DNA of 39,464 nt from assembly GCA_025359245.1 (NCBI GenBank), contig JANYGW010000120.1:1-39464 (forward strand), written 5' to 3'. Made by a program: the position numbers and the translations under genes. The notes under the pieces are model-generated. The model had not been told where the DNA came from. It ran no database searches and was given only the letters and a program-made list of their open reading frames with translations. This DNA is from Massilia sp. (GTDB lineage: Bacteria > Pseudomonadota > Gammaproteobacteria > Burkholderiales > Burkholderiaceae_D). Shown here one piece after another: positions 1-7,240 of the stretch; position 1 is the stretch's first letter; each line of letters opens with the position of its first letter.

Positions 1-138
1 TGGCCGGTTTGCCGTGGAATCGGTGGCCGCTTTCCCTTGGAATGGGTGGCCGGATTGACGTGGAATCAGTGGCCAGATTGCCGTGGAATCGGTGGCCGCT
101 TTGGCGTGGAATTGGTGACCACTTTGCCGTGGAATACG
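1..138. repeat. Six tandem 23-bp repeats, probable insertion-sequence end
   Basis: Six head-to-tail units begin at 1, 24, 47, 70, 93 and 116. The rough consensus is TGGCCGNTTTGCCGTGGAATCGG. GTGGAAT/TTGGAAT and TGGCC/TGACC are kept in every unit, while the middle varies. The last unit ends in GGAATACGCAG rather than GGAATCGG. Arrays of this kind recur at one end of IS21-family elements in Burkholderiales, where the transposase binds multiple terminal repeats; that link is from memory and is inference here. No istA or istB is visible, because the array starts at the window edge. All three frames are open across it, so short ORFs here are artefacts. Confidence 0.6.
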
Positions 139-193
139 CAGTTCGTCGAAGTTTTGGAGCCATGGTTGGAGCCACGATAGTCAGCCGTTGCCC

Positions 194-216
194 AAAAAAG
201 CCCGCATACATGCGGG
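194..216 (-). terminator. Rho-independent terminator, minus strand
   Basis: On the minus strand, CCCGCA-TGTA-TGCGGG forms a 6-bp GC-rich stem at 201-216 and is followed by six T (194-199 on the plus strand read as A). No minus-strand gene that would use it is visible immediately to the right. It may be a relic of a deleted gene. Confidence 0.7.
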
Positions 217-281
217 TTCCAAGCCATTATTCAAGTCCACCTATCCCACCAAGAATTACTCCTCCAAGGTACCAGGAGGTC

Positions 282-321
282 AAAAAAGCCGAAGTTCTCA
301 TAGGGGACTTCGGCTTTTTTT
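282..321. terminator. Bidirectional rho-independent terminator
   Basis: AAAAAAGCCGAAGT (282-295) pairs with ACTTCGGCTTTTTT (307-320), leaving an 11-base loop. The A-run and T-run on both sides let it work in either direction. It separates the repeat array from the integrase remnant. Confidence 0.85.
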
Positions 322-361
322 GTGTCCGCGGGTTTGATAACGTCCGTTGACCTCCCGTGTT

Positions 362-424
362 TTGGGGGGCACTCTTTGGAGCATGCCCCCAACGAGCAGA
401 AACGGATGCCCCCAAAATGCCAAA
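362..424. repeat. TGCCCCCA-type repeats upstream of integrase
   Basis: Three copies of a TGCCCCCA core are present. One is inverted with an extra G (TTGGGGGGCA, about 362-371) and two are direct (about 384-392 and 415-423). They sit directly upstream of the integrase remnant, where arm-type binding sites of P4-like integrases are expected. The functional assignment is inference. Confidence 0.45.
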
Positions 425-445
425 ATTGGTCCTCCTCTCGTCGAC

Positions 446-1683
446 ATGCAGCTCCGGAAAGCCAAACCCGAGGACAAGCCGTACAAATTGTCAGATGGCG
501 GCGGACTGTACTGTACCTTGAGGTGATGCCGACCGGCTCGAAGCTGTGGCGGATGAAATTCAAGCAGGCCAGCGGCAACGAGAGTCGCCTCGCGTTCGGC
601 GCCTACCCGGAAGGGAGCCTGCTCGAAGCGCGCAAGAGGCGCGCAGCAGCGCGCGAACAACTCGCCGGCGGCGTTGATCCGGCCCAGGCCAAGCGGATCC
701 AAAAACGAAACAAGGCGATAGATAGCCAACACGACCACCTTCGAGGCGGTAGCGCGTGAATGGCACGCCAAAAAGCTCGAAACCTGGCAGGAGCGTACCG
801 CCACCAACGTCCTGCACCGACTTGAGAAGGACGTCTTCCCATTGATAGGCAGTCACCCGATTGCGGCCATCAAGGCACCCGTGATACTCGACGTGCTGCG
901 CCAGATTGAGAAGCGCGGGGCCGTGGACATGGCCAAGCGACAGGGACAAATCTGTGGACAGATATTTCGCTTCGCGATCGCGTCAGGCAAGGCGGAGATT
1001 GATCCGGTCCCGAGCCTTCGTGGTGCATTGAGGCATGGCGCCAAAGGTCACCATGCAGCGATCACGCCGGATGACCTGCCAGAGTTCATCTGCACATTTG
1101 AAAAAATCGAGGGGCGCATGTTCGTGCCGACCAAAGTCATGTTCAGGCTCATGATGATGACCTTTGTGCGCACCAGCGAGCTGACCGAAACACCCTGGTC
1201 AGAAATCGACCTGGAAAATGAGTCGTGGGTGATCGACTGGCACCGCATGAAGATGGAAAAAAAGAAGGTCAACCCGCGCAAGGTCAACCACCATGTTTTT
1301 TGCCGCGCCAGGGCTGGACCTTGCTGCGGGAACTGCACACCATCACTGGCCAGAACAAGTACCTGTTCCCGAACCAGCGCGACCACGGAAAGCCGGCAAC
1401 CAAGTTTGGTATTCTCGCCGCCCTCAAGCGCATGGGTTATGGCGGAAAGATGACAGGGCACTGGTTCCGCTCCCTGGCGATGGGTGTCATCAAGGAGCGT
1501 CTGGGCTACCGCCACGAAGTCGTCGACCGTCAACTGTCCCATGCATCCGGCGACACCTACGGCGAAGCATATGACCGCGCGCTGTTCCTCGACGAACGCA
1601 AAGTAATGATGCAGCAGTATGCCGATTATTTGGAGACCGCAGCAACCAGCAACGTCATCAGTGGAAAATTTCGCAGGACATGA
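446..1683 (+). pseudogene. P4-type tyrosine integrase pseudogene (three frameshifts)
   Basis: The remnant covers a full phage/genomic-island integrase: an N-terminal DUF4102 arm-binding domain (KPYKLSDGGGLY, then EVMPTGSKLWRMKF), a central SAM-like domain (TFEAVAREWHAKK) and the catalytic core. Core residues remain: Arg in TFVRTSEL, HxxR in TGHWFR, His in RQLSHA and the nucleophile Tyr in AYDRA. The reading frame changes three times. A 5-bp tandem duplication TGTACTGTAC (507-516) moves it from frame 2 to frame 1. An apparent 2-base loss near 726 moves it back. An apparent 1-base loss in the T-run at 1296-1301 moves it to frame 1 again, ending at TGA 1681-1683. With three lesions it cannot yield a full-length enzyme. 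The upstream in-frame text (PPLVD before MQLRKAKP) suggests the original start lay slightly upstream of 446. Confidence 0.88.
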
Positions 1684-1795
1684 TATGTTCGGCTGGGACT
1701 AGTCCTGACGATCATTGTCCGATGGGTAGAGTCTCTGGGGGGCGGGAATCGGCAAGAAGCCATTCTTCGAGGGTGGCGCGCAAGGCATCGCAGTC

Positions 1796-2467
1796 TCAAG
1801 GACCGCCTGCCTGCTCCGGCATTGGCGTGATGCCCAAGGCCTCGAGCAGCGCGTTGAACTCGGCCGAGGGGTGGTGCAGAAAGAGGGCGTGCGGCTTGAA
1901 GCTGCGCGAATTCTTATACAGCATTGTGTAGCCATTTCCCGAGCAGCTGACGCCGTACATCCGGTTGTGCCAGACAACTTCGCTCTTGTCGCCGGTGATC
2001 CGAAAATAGACCACAAGGTCGCCACGAAACTCATACTCGGCCGTAAATGGTGCTCGTTTGCGCGCGGTTCTGAAGAGGGGCCGGGTGTATGGGCGCGCAA
2101 GCCACTTATACAAGGGACGCGATTCGTTTGTCCTGTCCATATTGATAAACCAGCCAAATGGCAGCAGCAGCGCAAAAAAGCCTGCAAACCACAAGTCCAG
2201 CCGGATACCTCGGAACGATATGCCGCCGTAGGCCGTATAGCCTAAAGCGAGCAGCAGACCGATCACGGGAAGCCATCTCCGGCCGTGCGTGGCAACCGGT
2301 CCGTCCGGGATCAATTCAAACCTCTTCCCCCTCGCAATCAAGCGACGCGCGTAATACCTGTTAATCTCAGCGTCGATTCGGTCGATGGTCTCCTTATCAA
2401 TGTCGCAAACAAGACGCAGGTCGATTCGTGGGAGAGCCGGCGAGTAAGGTTCAATCAGTTCAGGCAT
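1796..2467 (-). CDS. YcxB-like membrane protein, function unknown
   Basis: 223 residues. The first 65 are soluble and charged. Two adjacent hydrophobic segments follow (about 66-83 and 90-110), then RTNESRPLYKWLARP. The C-terminal half (about 140-215) has alternating beta-like segments (FTAEYEFRGDLVVYF...EVVWHNRMYGVS) ending in PSAEFNALLEALG. Two membrane spans followed by a domain ending in this manner is the layout of YcxB-like proteins, whose function is not established. No strong Shine-Dalgarno precedes the ATG at 2467. Base composition looks lower in GC than the core genes, fitting an accessory region. The short stretch 1684-1795 downstream reads like minus-strand coding sequence in one frame but has no start of its own. 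Confidence 0.62.
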   Translation of the reverse strand: MPELIEPYSPALPRIDLRLVCDIDKETIDRIDAEINRYYARRLIARGKRFELIPDGPVATHGRRWLPVIGLLLALGYTAYGGISFRGIRLDLWFAGFFALLLPFGWFINMDRTNESRPLYKWLARPYTRPLFRTARKRAPFTAEYEFRGDLVVYFRITGDKSEVVWHNRMYGVSCSGNGYTMLYKNSRSFKPHALFLHHPSAEFNALLEALGITPMPEQAGGP

Positions 2468-2587
2468 AAAATTGAAAGATGGTCAAAAGTACCATCATTA
2501 TGGCAGCTTGCCACGCAGAGTCTGAGGCAGTTCGTGTGCAAGCGCCAAAAGCGGCCGCACACGTTGCCGAAACTGGGAGAATTGAAT

Positions 2588-2800
2588 ATGAAATTTGATT
2601 GCCATGGTGGTGAGATTTCGCGTACAACGGAAATCGATTCGGATTCCATGAACACACAAAATGTTCAGCGCTTTCTTTCCCAGCAGTGCGGACCGGATTT
2701 CAAGTTTGACCGTGAACTCATGGCCTTGGTGCGCAGCGGAGCACAGAAAAACATGGGAGACGTGGCGGACGAATGGTCGCGACGCTGCGTGGCGTGCTAA
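2588..2800 (+). CDS. Small DUF6434-type protein
   Basis: 70 residues starting at ATG 2588, with GGGAGA about 8 bases upstream. Sequence features are KFDCHGGEISRTT near the N-terminus, NTQNVQRFLSQQCG in the middle, FKFDRELMALV, and GDVADEWSRR near the end. This order (F-D-x-H-G, then T-I/E-x-D-S, then NTQNVRRFF-like, then GDxADEW) matches my recollection of the DUF6434 family, whose role is unknown. A Trp usually seen after F-D is Cys here. A longer reading that starts at 2285 overlaps the opposite YcxB-like gene and is not supported. Confidence 0.6.
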   Translation: MKFDCHGGEISRTTEIDSDSMNTQNVQRFLSQQCGPDFKFDRELMALVRSGAQKNMGDVADEWSRRCVAC

Positions 2801-3076
2801 ATTCTTATGAAACTGCCGCATTCGGCTGCGGGTAGTAATGGCGCCGGCTCAGACATTCGCGAAACGGCGCCATTGGAACGCCTCAACAACGTTTTTCAGC
2901 GACACCAGGAAGCAGCAGGCACCGCTACTGGACGATGACGATGTCGGGCCGGCGCGTGAAGCCATTCCATTTCATGAGAACGACGCGCGATCACGGGGGA
3001 TGCTTGACGGTTGCGGCCGAGCCCATGGTAAGGCGGGCCCGCCCAACATCTCACGCCGGTGTCTGCCCGTCGGGCA

Positions 3077-3445
3077 TTAGCGCCAATCGCCGTGACGGTC
3101 TTGATCATGCCGCTCATGGTCCTCGCGCTCGTGCCAACGTTGCTCTTGCCACTGGCGTTCGCGCCATTCGTTGCGCTCCCGCCAGTAATGTTCACGCCGT
3201 TCACGTTCACGCCATTCATGTTCGCGCCATTGCTGCTGGCGCCAACCGTCTTCGTCCCGATAGCGATAAAGCGGCGCCGGGGCTTCGTAGATCGCACCTG
3301 GCTGTACCCACCTCTGCTGGCTATAGCCATTGCCATTGCCGAAACCAAGCTCGACTCGTACCGGCTCTGCAAGTGCGGGGGTTGATACCGCGGCCAGAGT
3401 GGCGAGAGCGAGTGAGACGGCTGCAAGTTTGAAAGTCGATTTCAT
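3077..3445 (-). CDS. Secreted Trp/Arg/Glu-rich low-complexity protein
   Basis: 122 residues from ATG 3445, chosen because AGGAGG lies about 5-6 bases upstream (3451-3456 on the plus strand); an upstream in-frame start at 3493 lacks this. Residues 1-26 form a signal peptide ending in TPALA. The mature part opens with a Gly/Asn-rich stretch and PGAIYEAPAPLYRYRDE. It then becomes a run of about 65 residues built almost only from W, R, E, Q and H (units such as WRER, EWRERQW). It is probably periplasmic or exported. A GCCCG-A-CGGGC hairpin follows the stop (3065-3075). No family is recognised. The highly charged, Trp-spaced tail could bind nucleic acid, metal or cell wall, but nothing here decides that. 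Confidence 0.7.
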   Translation of the reverse strand: MKSTFKLAAVSLALATLAAVSTPALAEPVRVELGFGNGNGYSQQRWVQPGAIYEAPAPLYRYRDEDGWRQQQWREHEWRERERREHYWRERNEWRERQWQEQRWHEREDHERHDQDRHGDWR

Positions 3446-3900
3446 GTGAACCTCCTGAGCGTTGTATTTCTTCAACGCGGCTGTGCGGTACATGGACTAC
3501 GCGATTGCCGTAACGGATGTAAGCAAATGTGTACGAGGGCGCAGAGTCCCGGGCGGGCCTTGAAGGATGTGCGAAGTCAGGCGGCGTCAGCTCAGCACAT
3601 CGTCCGCTTGATCCCCGCAAAAATTCGAACGGCCCGGCACAACAAATCTTTCAACTCCGCTACCGCGTCCAGCTCGGTGCTCTCGGATCGGCGGCTCGTG
3701 TGTTTCGCGTTGTATGGGAACATATCGAACATGGCGAAATTCAACTGAGTTCGCCTTAGAAACCTCCAAGCAATCAACTGCCTGGAGGTTTTTTTACGTC
3801 AAGTCCAAAGCGCAGCGCCGTCGTGCCAAGTTGATCATCATGTTCTGTTCAAAAACGTCGAGTAGAATCGTGTTCGATGTTTATGACTAAAGGACCATCC
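3446..3900. other. Intergenic stretch with one terminator
   Basis: About 450 bases with no ORF I can support. The short readings between 3446 and 3777 show no family resemblance and conflict with one another. A terminator at 3760-3795 implies that something upstream on the plus strand is, or was, transcribed, possibly a small RNA or a lost gene. TAGAAT at 3863-3868 could be a -10 box for the downstream leader and MgtC-like gene, but no good -35 sits at 16-18 bases. Confidence 0.5.
3760..3795 (+). terminator. Rho-independent terminator
   Basis: AAACCTCCA (3760-3768) pairs with TGGAGGTTT (3783-3791), and a T-run continues to 3795. It is oriented for the plus strand and has no recognised gene directly upstream. 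Confidence 0.8.
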
Positions 3901-4032
3901 ATGCTCCCCCATCTTTCGCCTGGCGTGCGCGACCTGGCGCTGGCGGCACGTTTTTGTGGCACCGCGCTCGAGCCTTCGCCATGCCATCCGTCGCGAAGCG
4001 GCGATCTGCACACCGTACAAGGCCATCCATGA
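3901..4032 (+). CDS. Possible 43-residue leader ORF upstream of MgtC-like gene
   Basis: ATG 3901 is preceded by AAAGGA at a 6-base spacing. The frame runs 43 codons to a TGA at 4030-4032, which overlaps the ATG of the MgtC-like gene as ATGA. The peptide starts MLPHLSPGVRDLALAARF and contains six prolines. MgtC-family genes in enterobacteria are controlled through translated leader peptides, so a regulatory leader is plausible. It could equally be the decayed start of another gene (the VRDLALA part resembles ordinary protein) or chance. Only the ribosome binding site and the overlap support it. Confidence 0.35.
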   Translation: MLPHLSPGVRDLALAARFCGTALEPSPCHPSRSGDLHTVQGHP

Positions 4033-4517
4033 ATGATTACCTGGAAATCACCGGCCGCCTCCTCAGCGCCGTGCTGATCGGCTGCGCCATCGGCCTGGAC
4101 CGCAACCTGCGCGGCAAGCCGAGCGGCATGAAAACGCTGGGCCTGGTGGCGCTCGGCGCGTCGCTGGCCACCATGGCCAGCCTGGGCTTCGATTTCAGCC
4201 CCGCCACGCGCGATGGCGCCGCCGTCAGCCGCGTGATCCAGGGCATCATCACCGGCATCGGCTTCCTGGGCGCCGGCGTCATCGTGCACGAAGGCGGTTC
4301 CGAGCGGGTGCGCGGCCTGACCACCGCCGCCTCGATCTGGGTGACCGCCGCGATCGGCATCGTGTGCGGCATGGGATCATGGCAGATCGCCGGCATCGCC
4401 ACGGTGATCGTGCTGGCCCTGTTCATCCTGGGTCGGCCACTCGAACACATGCTGCATCGGCGCTGGATGGGCAAGAGCGACGATGAACGCGACACCATCA
4501 ACCGCCTCGAAGAATGA
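4029..4517 (+). CDS. MgtC/SapB-family inner-membrane protein
   Basis: 162 residues. The typical MgtC N-terminal domain is complete: a first helix with GCAIGLDRNLRGKPSGMKT (the conserved G-x-x-R...R-x-K signature), three further helices including GIITGIGFLGAGVIVHEG and GLTTAASIWVTAAIGIVCG, then a last span near 125-142. The C-terminus is short (HRRWMGKSDDERDTINRLEE), so the long C-terminal regulatory domain of Salmonella MgtC is absent. Members act at the inner membrane, with links to Mg2+ limitation, membrane potential and F-ATPase; the exact role here is unknown. The ATG is 4029. Its Shine-Dalgarno is weak (AAGG), and the overlap with a possible leader ORF suggests translational coupling. 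It is probably monocistronic. Confidence 0.9.
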   Translation: MNDYLEITGRLLSAVLIGCAIGLDRNLRGKPSGMKTLGLVALGASLATMASLGFDFSPATRDGAAVSRVIQGIITGIGFLGAGVIVHEGGSERVRGLTTAASIWVTAAIGIVCGMGSWQIAGIATVIVLALFILGRPLEHMLHRRWMGKSDDERDTINRLEE

Positions 4518-4597
4518 AGCTGCAGACACCTAACTAATCCTGCGCCGCGTTGTCCAACGGGGCGGACGCGACGCCGCACTCATCGTCGCGCTAAGGG

Positions 4598-4604
4598 AGG
4601 TGAT
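4598..4604 (+). promoter_or_regulatory. Near-ideal ribosome binding site
   Basis: GGGAGGTGATC just before ATG 4608 almost fully complements the 16S 3' end. It is among the strongest Shine-Dalgarno sequences in the window and fixes the start of the small protein at 4608. Confidence 0.8.
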
Positions 4605-4607
4605 CAA

Positions 4608-4913
4608 ATGAAAATGCTAATGTCAGTTGAATTCCCGCTCGAGCCCTTCAACTCGCTCGTCAGAAGCGGCAAGGCGGGCGAGATCATGAGCCATATCCTT
4701 GAAACCATCAAACCTGAGGCCGCCTACTTTACCGAGCAAGATGGCAAACGGGGCGGCGTGTTCGTGATCGACGTGAAAAATTCGGCGGATGTGCCGTTCT
4801 TTGCCGAACCATTCTTCCTCAAGTTCGAGGCCAGCTGCAAATTCCGCATCCTGATGAATCCTGCGGACCTGCAAAGTGCCGGGCTGGACAAACTCGGCAA
4901 GCAATGGGCCTGA
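4608..4913 (+). CDS. Conserved hypothetical small cytosolic protein
   Basis: 101 residues with no signal peptide or membrane span. It begins MKMLMSVEFPLEPFNSLVR and continues with GKAGEIMSHILETIKPEAAYFTE and GGVFVIDVKNSADVPFFAEP, ending in FRILMNPADLQSAGLDKLGKQW. The pattern of strand, helix, two strands, helix, strand with a conserved AEPFF stretch suggests a dimeric alpha/beta ferredoxin-like fold of the Dabb/YCII kind; that is inference. Similar short proteins with FPxEPFNxLVR are familiar to me from betaproteobacteria without a known function. The exceptionally strong ribosome binding site suggests high expression. A GGCCTGG...CCAGGCC hairpin (4924-4948) follows the stop and may end the transcript. 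Confidence 0.72.
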   Translation: MKMLMSVEFPLEPFNSLVRSGKAGEIMSHILETIKPEAAYFTEQDGKRGGVFVIDVKNSADVPFFAEPFFLKFEASCKFRILMNPADLQSAGLDKLGKQWA

Positions 4914-5289
4914 ACCGGTGCGCGGCCTGGCCCGGTTCGGACCAGGCCACCCCAGACCATTCCCGTCGGCCTCGTTGCAGGCACCGCCGAAGAACGCCTG
5001 CAGGCCAGGCAGAACGGCGGCCATATTGCCAAGCTTGAGCAGACAGCACTGAACCGGCAGGTCCACGCCGCGAGCAAGCAGATCGGCCATTCAACCCGTC
5101 ACCCGGCATGACCGCGGCCCGCCTTGTGCGGGCTTTCTTGTAACCTACAAACAGTTGTTTTCGTGACTATTGCGAATTCCTGAAAAATCGCTCATTCTTG
5201 GGCACGCCTGAACGTGCGCTGTTTGGTAGCACGTGGCCAGGCTGGCCTACTGCCTGCATGACGGGGATGTATGAAACGGGGTACAAAGG
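4914..5289. other. Intergenic region with hairpins, no supported gene
   Basis: Holds a hairpin right after the upstream gene (GGCCTGG 4924-4930 with CCAGGCC 4942-4948) and a weak terminator at 5117-5139. On the minus strand a reading opens at 5090 (MADLLARGVDLPVQCCLLKL). It looks protein-like for about 45 residues and then runs into the opposite strand of the conserved small gene. It may be a fragment of a lost gene. Confidence 0.45.
5117..5139 (+). terminator. Rho-independent terminator (weak T-tract)
   Basis: GCCCGC (5117-5122) pairs with GCGGGC (5128-5133) around a CTTGT loop, followed by TTTCTT. It precedes the diguanylate cyclase gene. Confidence 0.6.
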
Positions 5290-7080
5290 GTGCGCATAGA
5301 AAAAACCGCCGACCTTGCTGACGCAGCCGAGCGCTCGCGCCTGCATGCCAGCGCCGCGATCGCCATCTTCCAGCGCCTCGCCGGCGCTGACAATACCATT
5401 TCCCTGTTCGATGCCGTGCTGGCCCTGGCCTTGCACGACGGCGCCGCCACGCGCGCCTGCATCGTCGTGCGCGACGCCGGCAGCTACTGCGTCGCCCGCG
5501 CGTCCGCGCCCGACGCCGATGATGGCGTGCCGGCATGGATGGCCGCCCACCTGTCCTCGCCGGCCACCCCCGTCATTGTCGAACGCGAAGGCGGCGCCGG
5601 CATCGTCCTGTCACTGTCCACGGCGGCGGCGCCCGCCTTGCTGTGCGTGGAACGCGCCGCCGCCCCGAGCGCGCCCGAACTCGACATCCTGATACTGCTC
5701 GCCGCCTGCGGCGCGGCCATGCTCGACAAACTCGAACGGGTCGACTCGCGCATGGTGCTGGCGCGCCACCTGGGCGACGAACGCAGCCTGCTGCGCACGC
5801 TGATCGACAACATGCCCGACCAGATCTATGTGAAGGACACCAACGGCCGCTTCGTCCTCGGCAACACGGCCACCGCCACCTGCATCGGCGTCGCCGACCC
5901 GCAAGAGCTGATCGGCAAATCGGATCTCGAACTGTTCCCCGGCGAATGCGGCGAGCGCTTCTTCGACGACGAACAGACCCTGATGCGGTCCGGCCAGGCC
6001 ATCGTCGACCAGCTCGAAGAGAACATCAACCAGGCCGGCGTGCGGCGCTGGTACTCGACCACCAAGGTGCCTTTTCGCGACGAGCAGGACAATGTGATCG
6101 GTCTGGTCGGCATGTCGCGCGACGTCACCTTGCGGGTGGCCGCCGACGAGGCGATCCGCCTGCGCAACCGCGCCATCGAGTCGAGCCTGGACGCGATCGT
6201 GATCATCAGCTGCCTCAAGCCGGGCGAACCGGTGGTCTACGTCAATCCGGCGTTCGAACGGATCACCGGCTTTTCGTTTGACGAGGCGATCCAGGGCGGC
6301 ATCGCGCGCCTGATCACGCACGAAGGACTGGCGTCGCCGCCGCAGCTGCTGCAGGCCATGCGCGAGCGCTGCGAAGGCCGCGCCGTGCTACACAGCCAGC
6401 GCAAGGATGGTGCCGCGTTCTGGAACGACGTGCGGGTGGCGCCGGTATGCGACATCGGCGGGCGCGCCACCCATATCGTGTTCACCATGACCGACATCAG
6501 CAAGGCGCGCGAAACTGAGGAAAAACTGGAACGCATGGCCAGCCACGATGCGCTAACTGCCCTGCCGAACCGGCGCATGCTGATGGACCGCCTCAGCCAG
6601 GCGGTAGCGCTGGGCGAACGCGGCGGCCTGGTGGTGGCGGTGGCCTTCATCGACCTGGACCGCCTCAAGTTCGTCAACGACAGCTTCGGGCATGAGGCGG
6701 GCGATATCCTGCTCAAGACCGTGGCCGAACGGATGGGCGCATGCGTGCGCAAGTCCGACACCGTGGCGCGCCTGGGCGGCGACGAATTCGTGCTGCTCTC
6801 GGTGCACAAGCCATCCCTGCAGGCTGCCGGACAGTACCCCCATATCCATGACATGCTGGCCAAGATCCAGGGCGTGCTGGCCGAACCGGTGATGCTCGGC
6901 GGCACGCCCTTCAGCGCCACCTGCAGCATCGGCGTGAGCATCTTCCCCCAGCATGGCGCCGATCCGGACAGCCTGCTCAAGAACGCCGATACCGCCATGT
7001 ACCAGGCCAAGAAGCTGGGTCGCAACCGGATCGCATTCTATGCCGGCGGCGATCCGGTATTGCCGGCCGGCCATTTGTAG
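5290..7080 (+). CDS. Diguanylate cyclase with GAF-like, two PAS and GGDEF domains
   Basis: 596 residues. An N-terminal GAF-like region (about 15-150) is followed by PAS1 (about 166-285, NMPDQIYVKDTNGRFVLGN), PAS2 (about 291-405, VYVNPAFERITGFS) and a GGDEF domain (about 417-586, DALTALPNRRMLMDRL). The active site is intact, RLGGDEF with GGDEF at 496-500. An RxxD inhibitory site (RKSD, 487-490) lies exactly five residues before it, so product inhibition by c-di-GMP is expected. No membrane span or EAL domain is present, so it is a cytosolic sensor that would make c-di-GMP from GTP. The GTG start at 5290 is chosen because a TGA at 5272 closes the frame upstream; its ribosome binding site is poor. 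No partner receptor or phosphodiesterase is adjacent. Confidence 0.9.
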   Translation: MRIEKTADLADAAERSRLHASAAIAIFQRLAGADNTISLFDAVLALALHDGAATRACIVVRDAGSYCVARASAPDADDGVPAWMAAHLSSPATPVIVEREGGAGIVLSLSTAAAPALLCVERAAAPSAPELDILILLAACGAAMLDKLERVDSRMVLARHLGDERSLLRTLIDNMPDQIYVKDTNGRFVLGNTATATCIGVADPQELIGKSDLELFPGECGERFFDDEQTLMRSGQAIVDQLEENINQAGVRRWYSTTKVPFRDEQDNVIGLVGMSRDVTLRVAADEAIRLRNRAIESSLDAIVIISCLKPGEPVVYVNPAFERITGFSFDEAIQGGIARLITHEGLASPPQLLQAMRERCEGRAVLHSQRKDGAAFWNDVRVAPVCDIGGRATHIVFTMTDISKARETEEKLERMASHDALTALPNRRMLMDRLSQAVALGERGGLVVAVAFIDLDRLKFVNDSFGHEAGDILLKTVAERMGACVRKSDTVARLGGDEFVLLSVHKPSLQAAGQYPHIHDMLAKIQGVLAEPVMLGGTPFSATCSIGVSIFPQHGADPDSLLKNADTAMYQAKKLGRNRIAFYAGGDPVLPAGHL

Positions 7081-7240
7081 CCAAAGCAAAGTTACTTCAA
7101 GGAACAAAAACGTCAGTATTCCCCGGCAGTTTTTGACTGACATCAACTGCCCAGCGAGCTCATCCGCATCCGCTCCGCCGAGTTGATAAGGTGACATCTT
7201 GGTACGCCCGCCGGCATACCACTTCGCTCCGGGAGACGCC

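Larger units (their letters stand above)
139..445. other. Non-coding stretch between repeat array and integrase remnant
   Basis: About 300 bases without a credible gene. It holds a minus-strand terminator (194-216), a two-sided terminator (282-321) and a cluster of TGCCCCCA-type repeats (362-424). A CCTCC...AGGAGG inverted repeat lies at about 260-279. Integrases of this type usually sit beside a tRNA attachment site, but no tRNA is recognisable here. Confidence 0.6.

Noticed and set aside
9-350. Open frame across the repeat array (113 codons)
   Set aside because: It is a product of 23-bp tandem repeats being open in frame; no family resemblance and it runs through a terminator.
1684-1795. 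Minus-strand coding-like stretch (DCDALRATLEEWLLAD reading)
   Set aside because: Looks protein-like but is too short, has no start or stop of its own, and no family is recognised; may be debris downstream of the YcxB-like gene.
2285-2587. Upstream extension of the DUF6434-type gene
   Set aside because: It overlaps the YcxB-like gene on the other strand, and the ribosome binding site and family pattern both start at 2588.
2838-3080. 80-codon plus-strand frame
   Set aside because: No ribosome binding site, no motif, overlaps the 3' end of the secreted protein gene; low-quality composition.
7199-7240. TTG start for the protease fusion
   Set aside because: ATG 7241 has GGGAG at five bases and begins a signal peptide; the TTG has neither.
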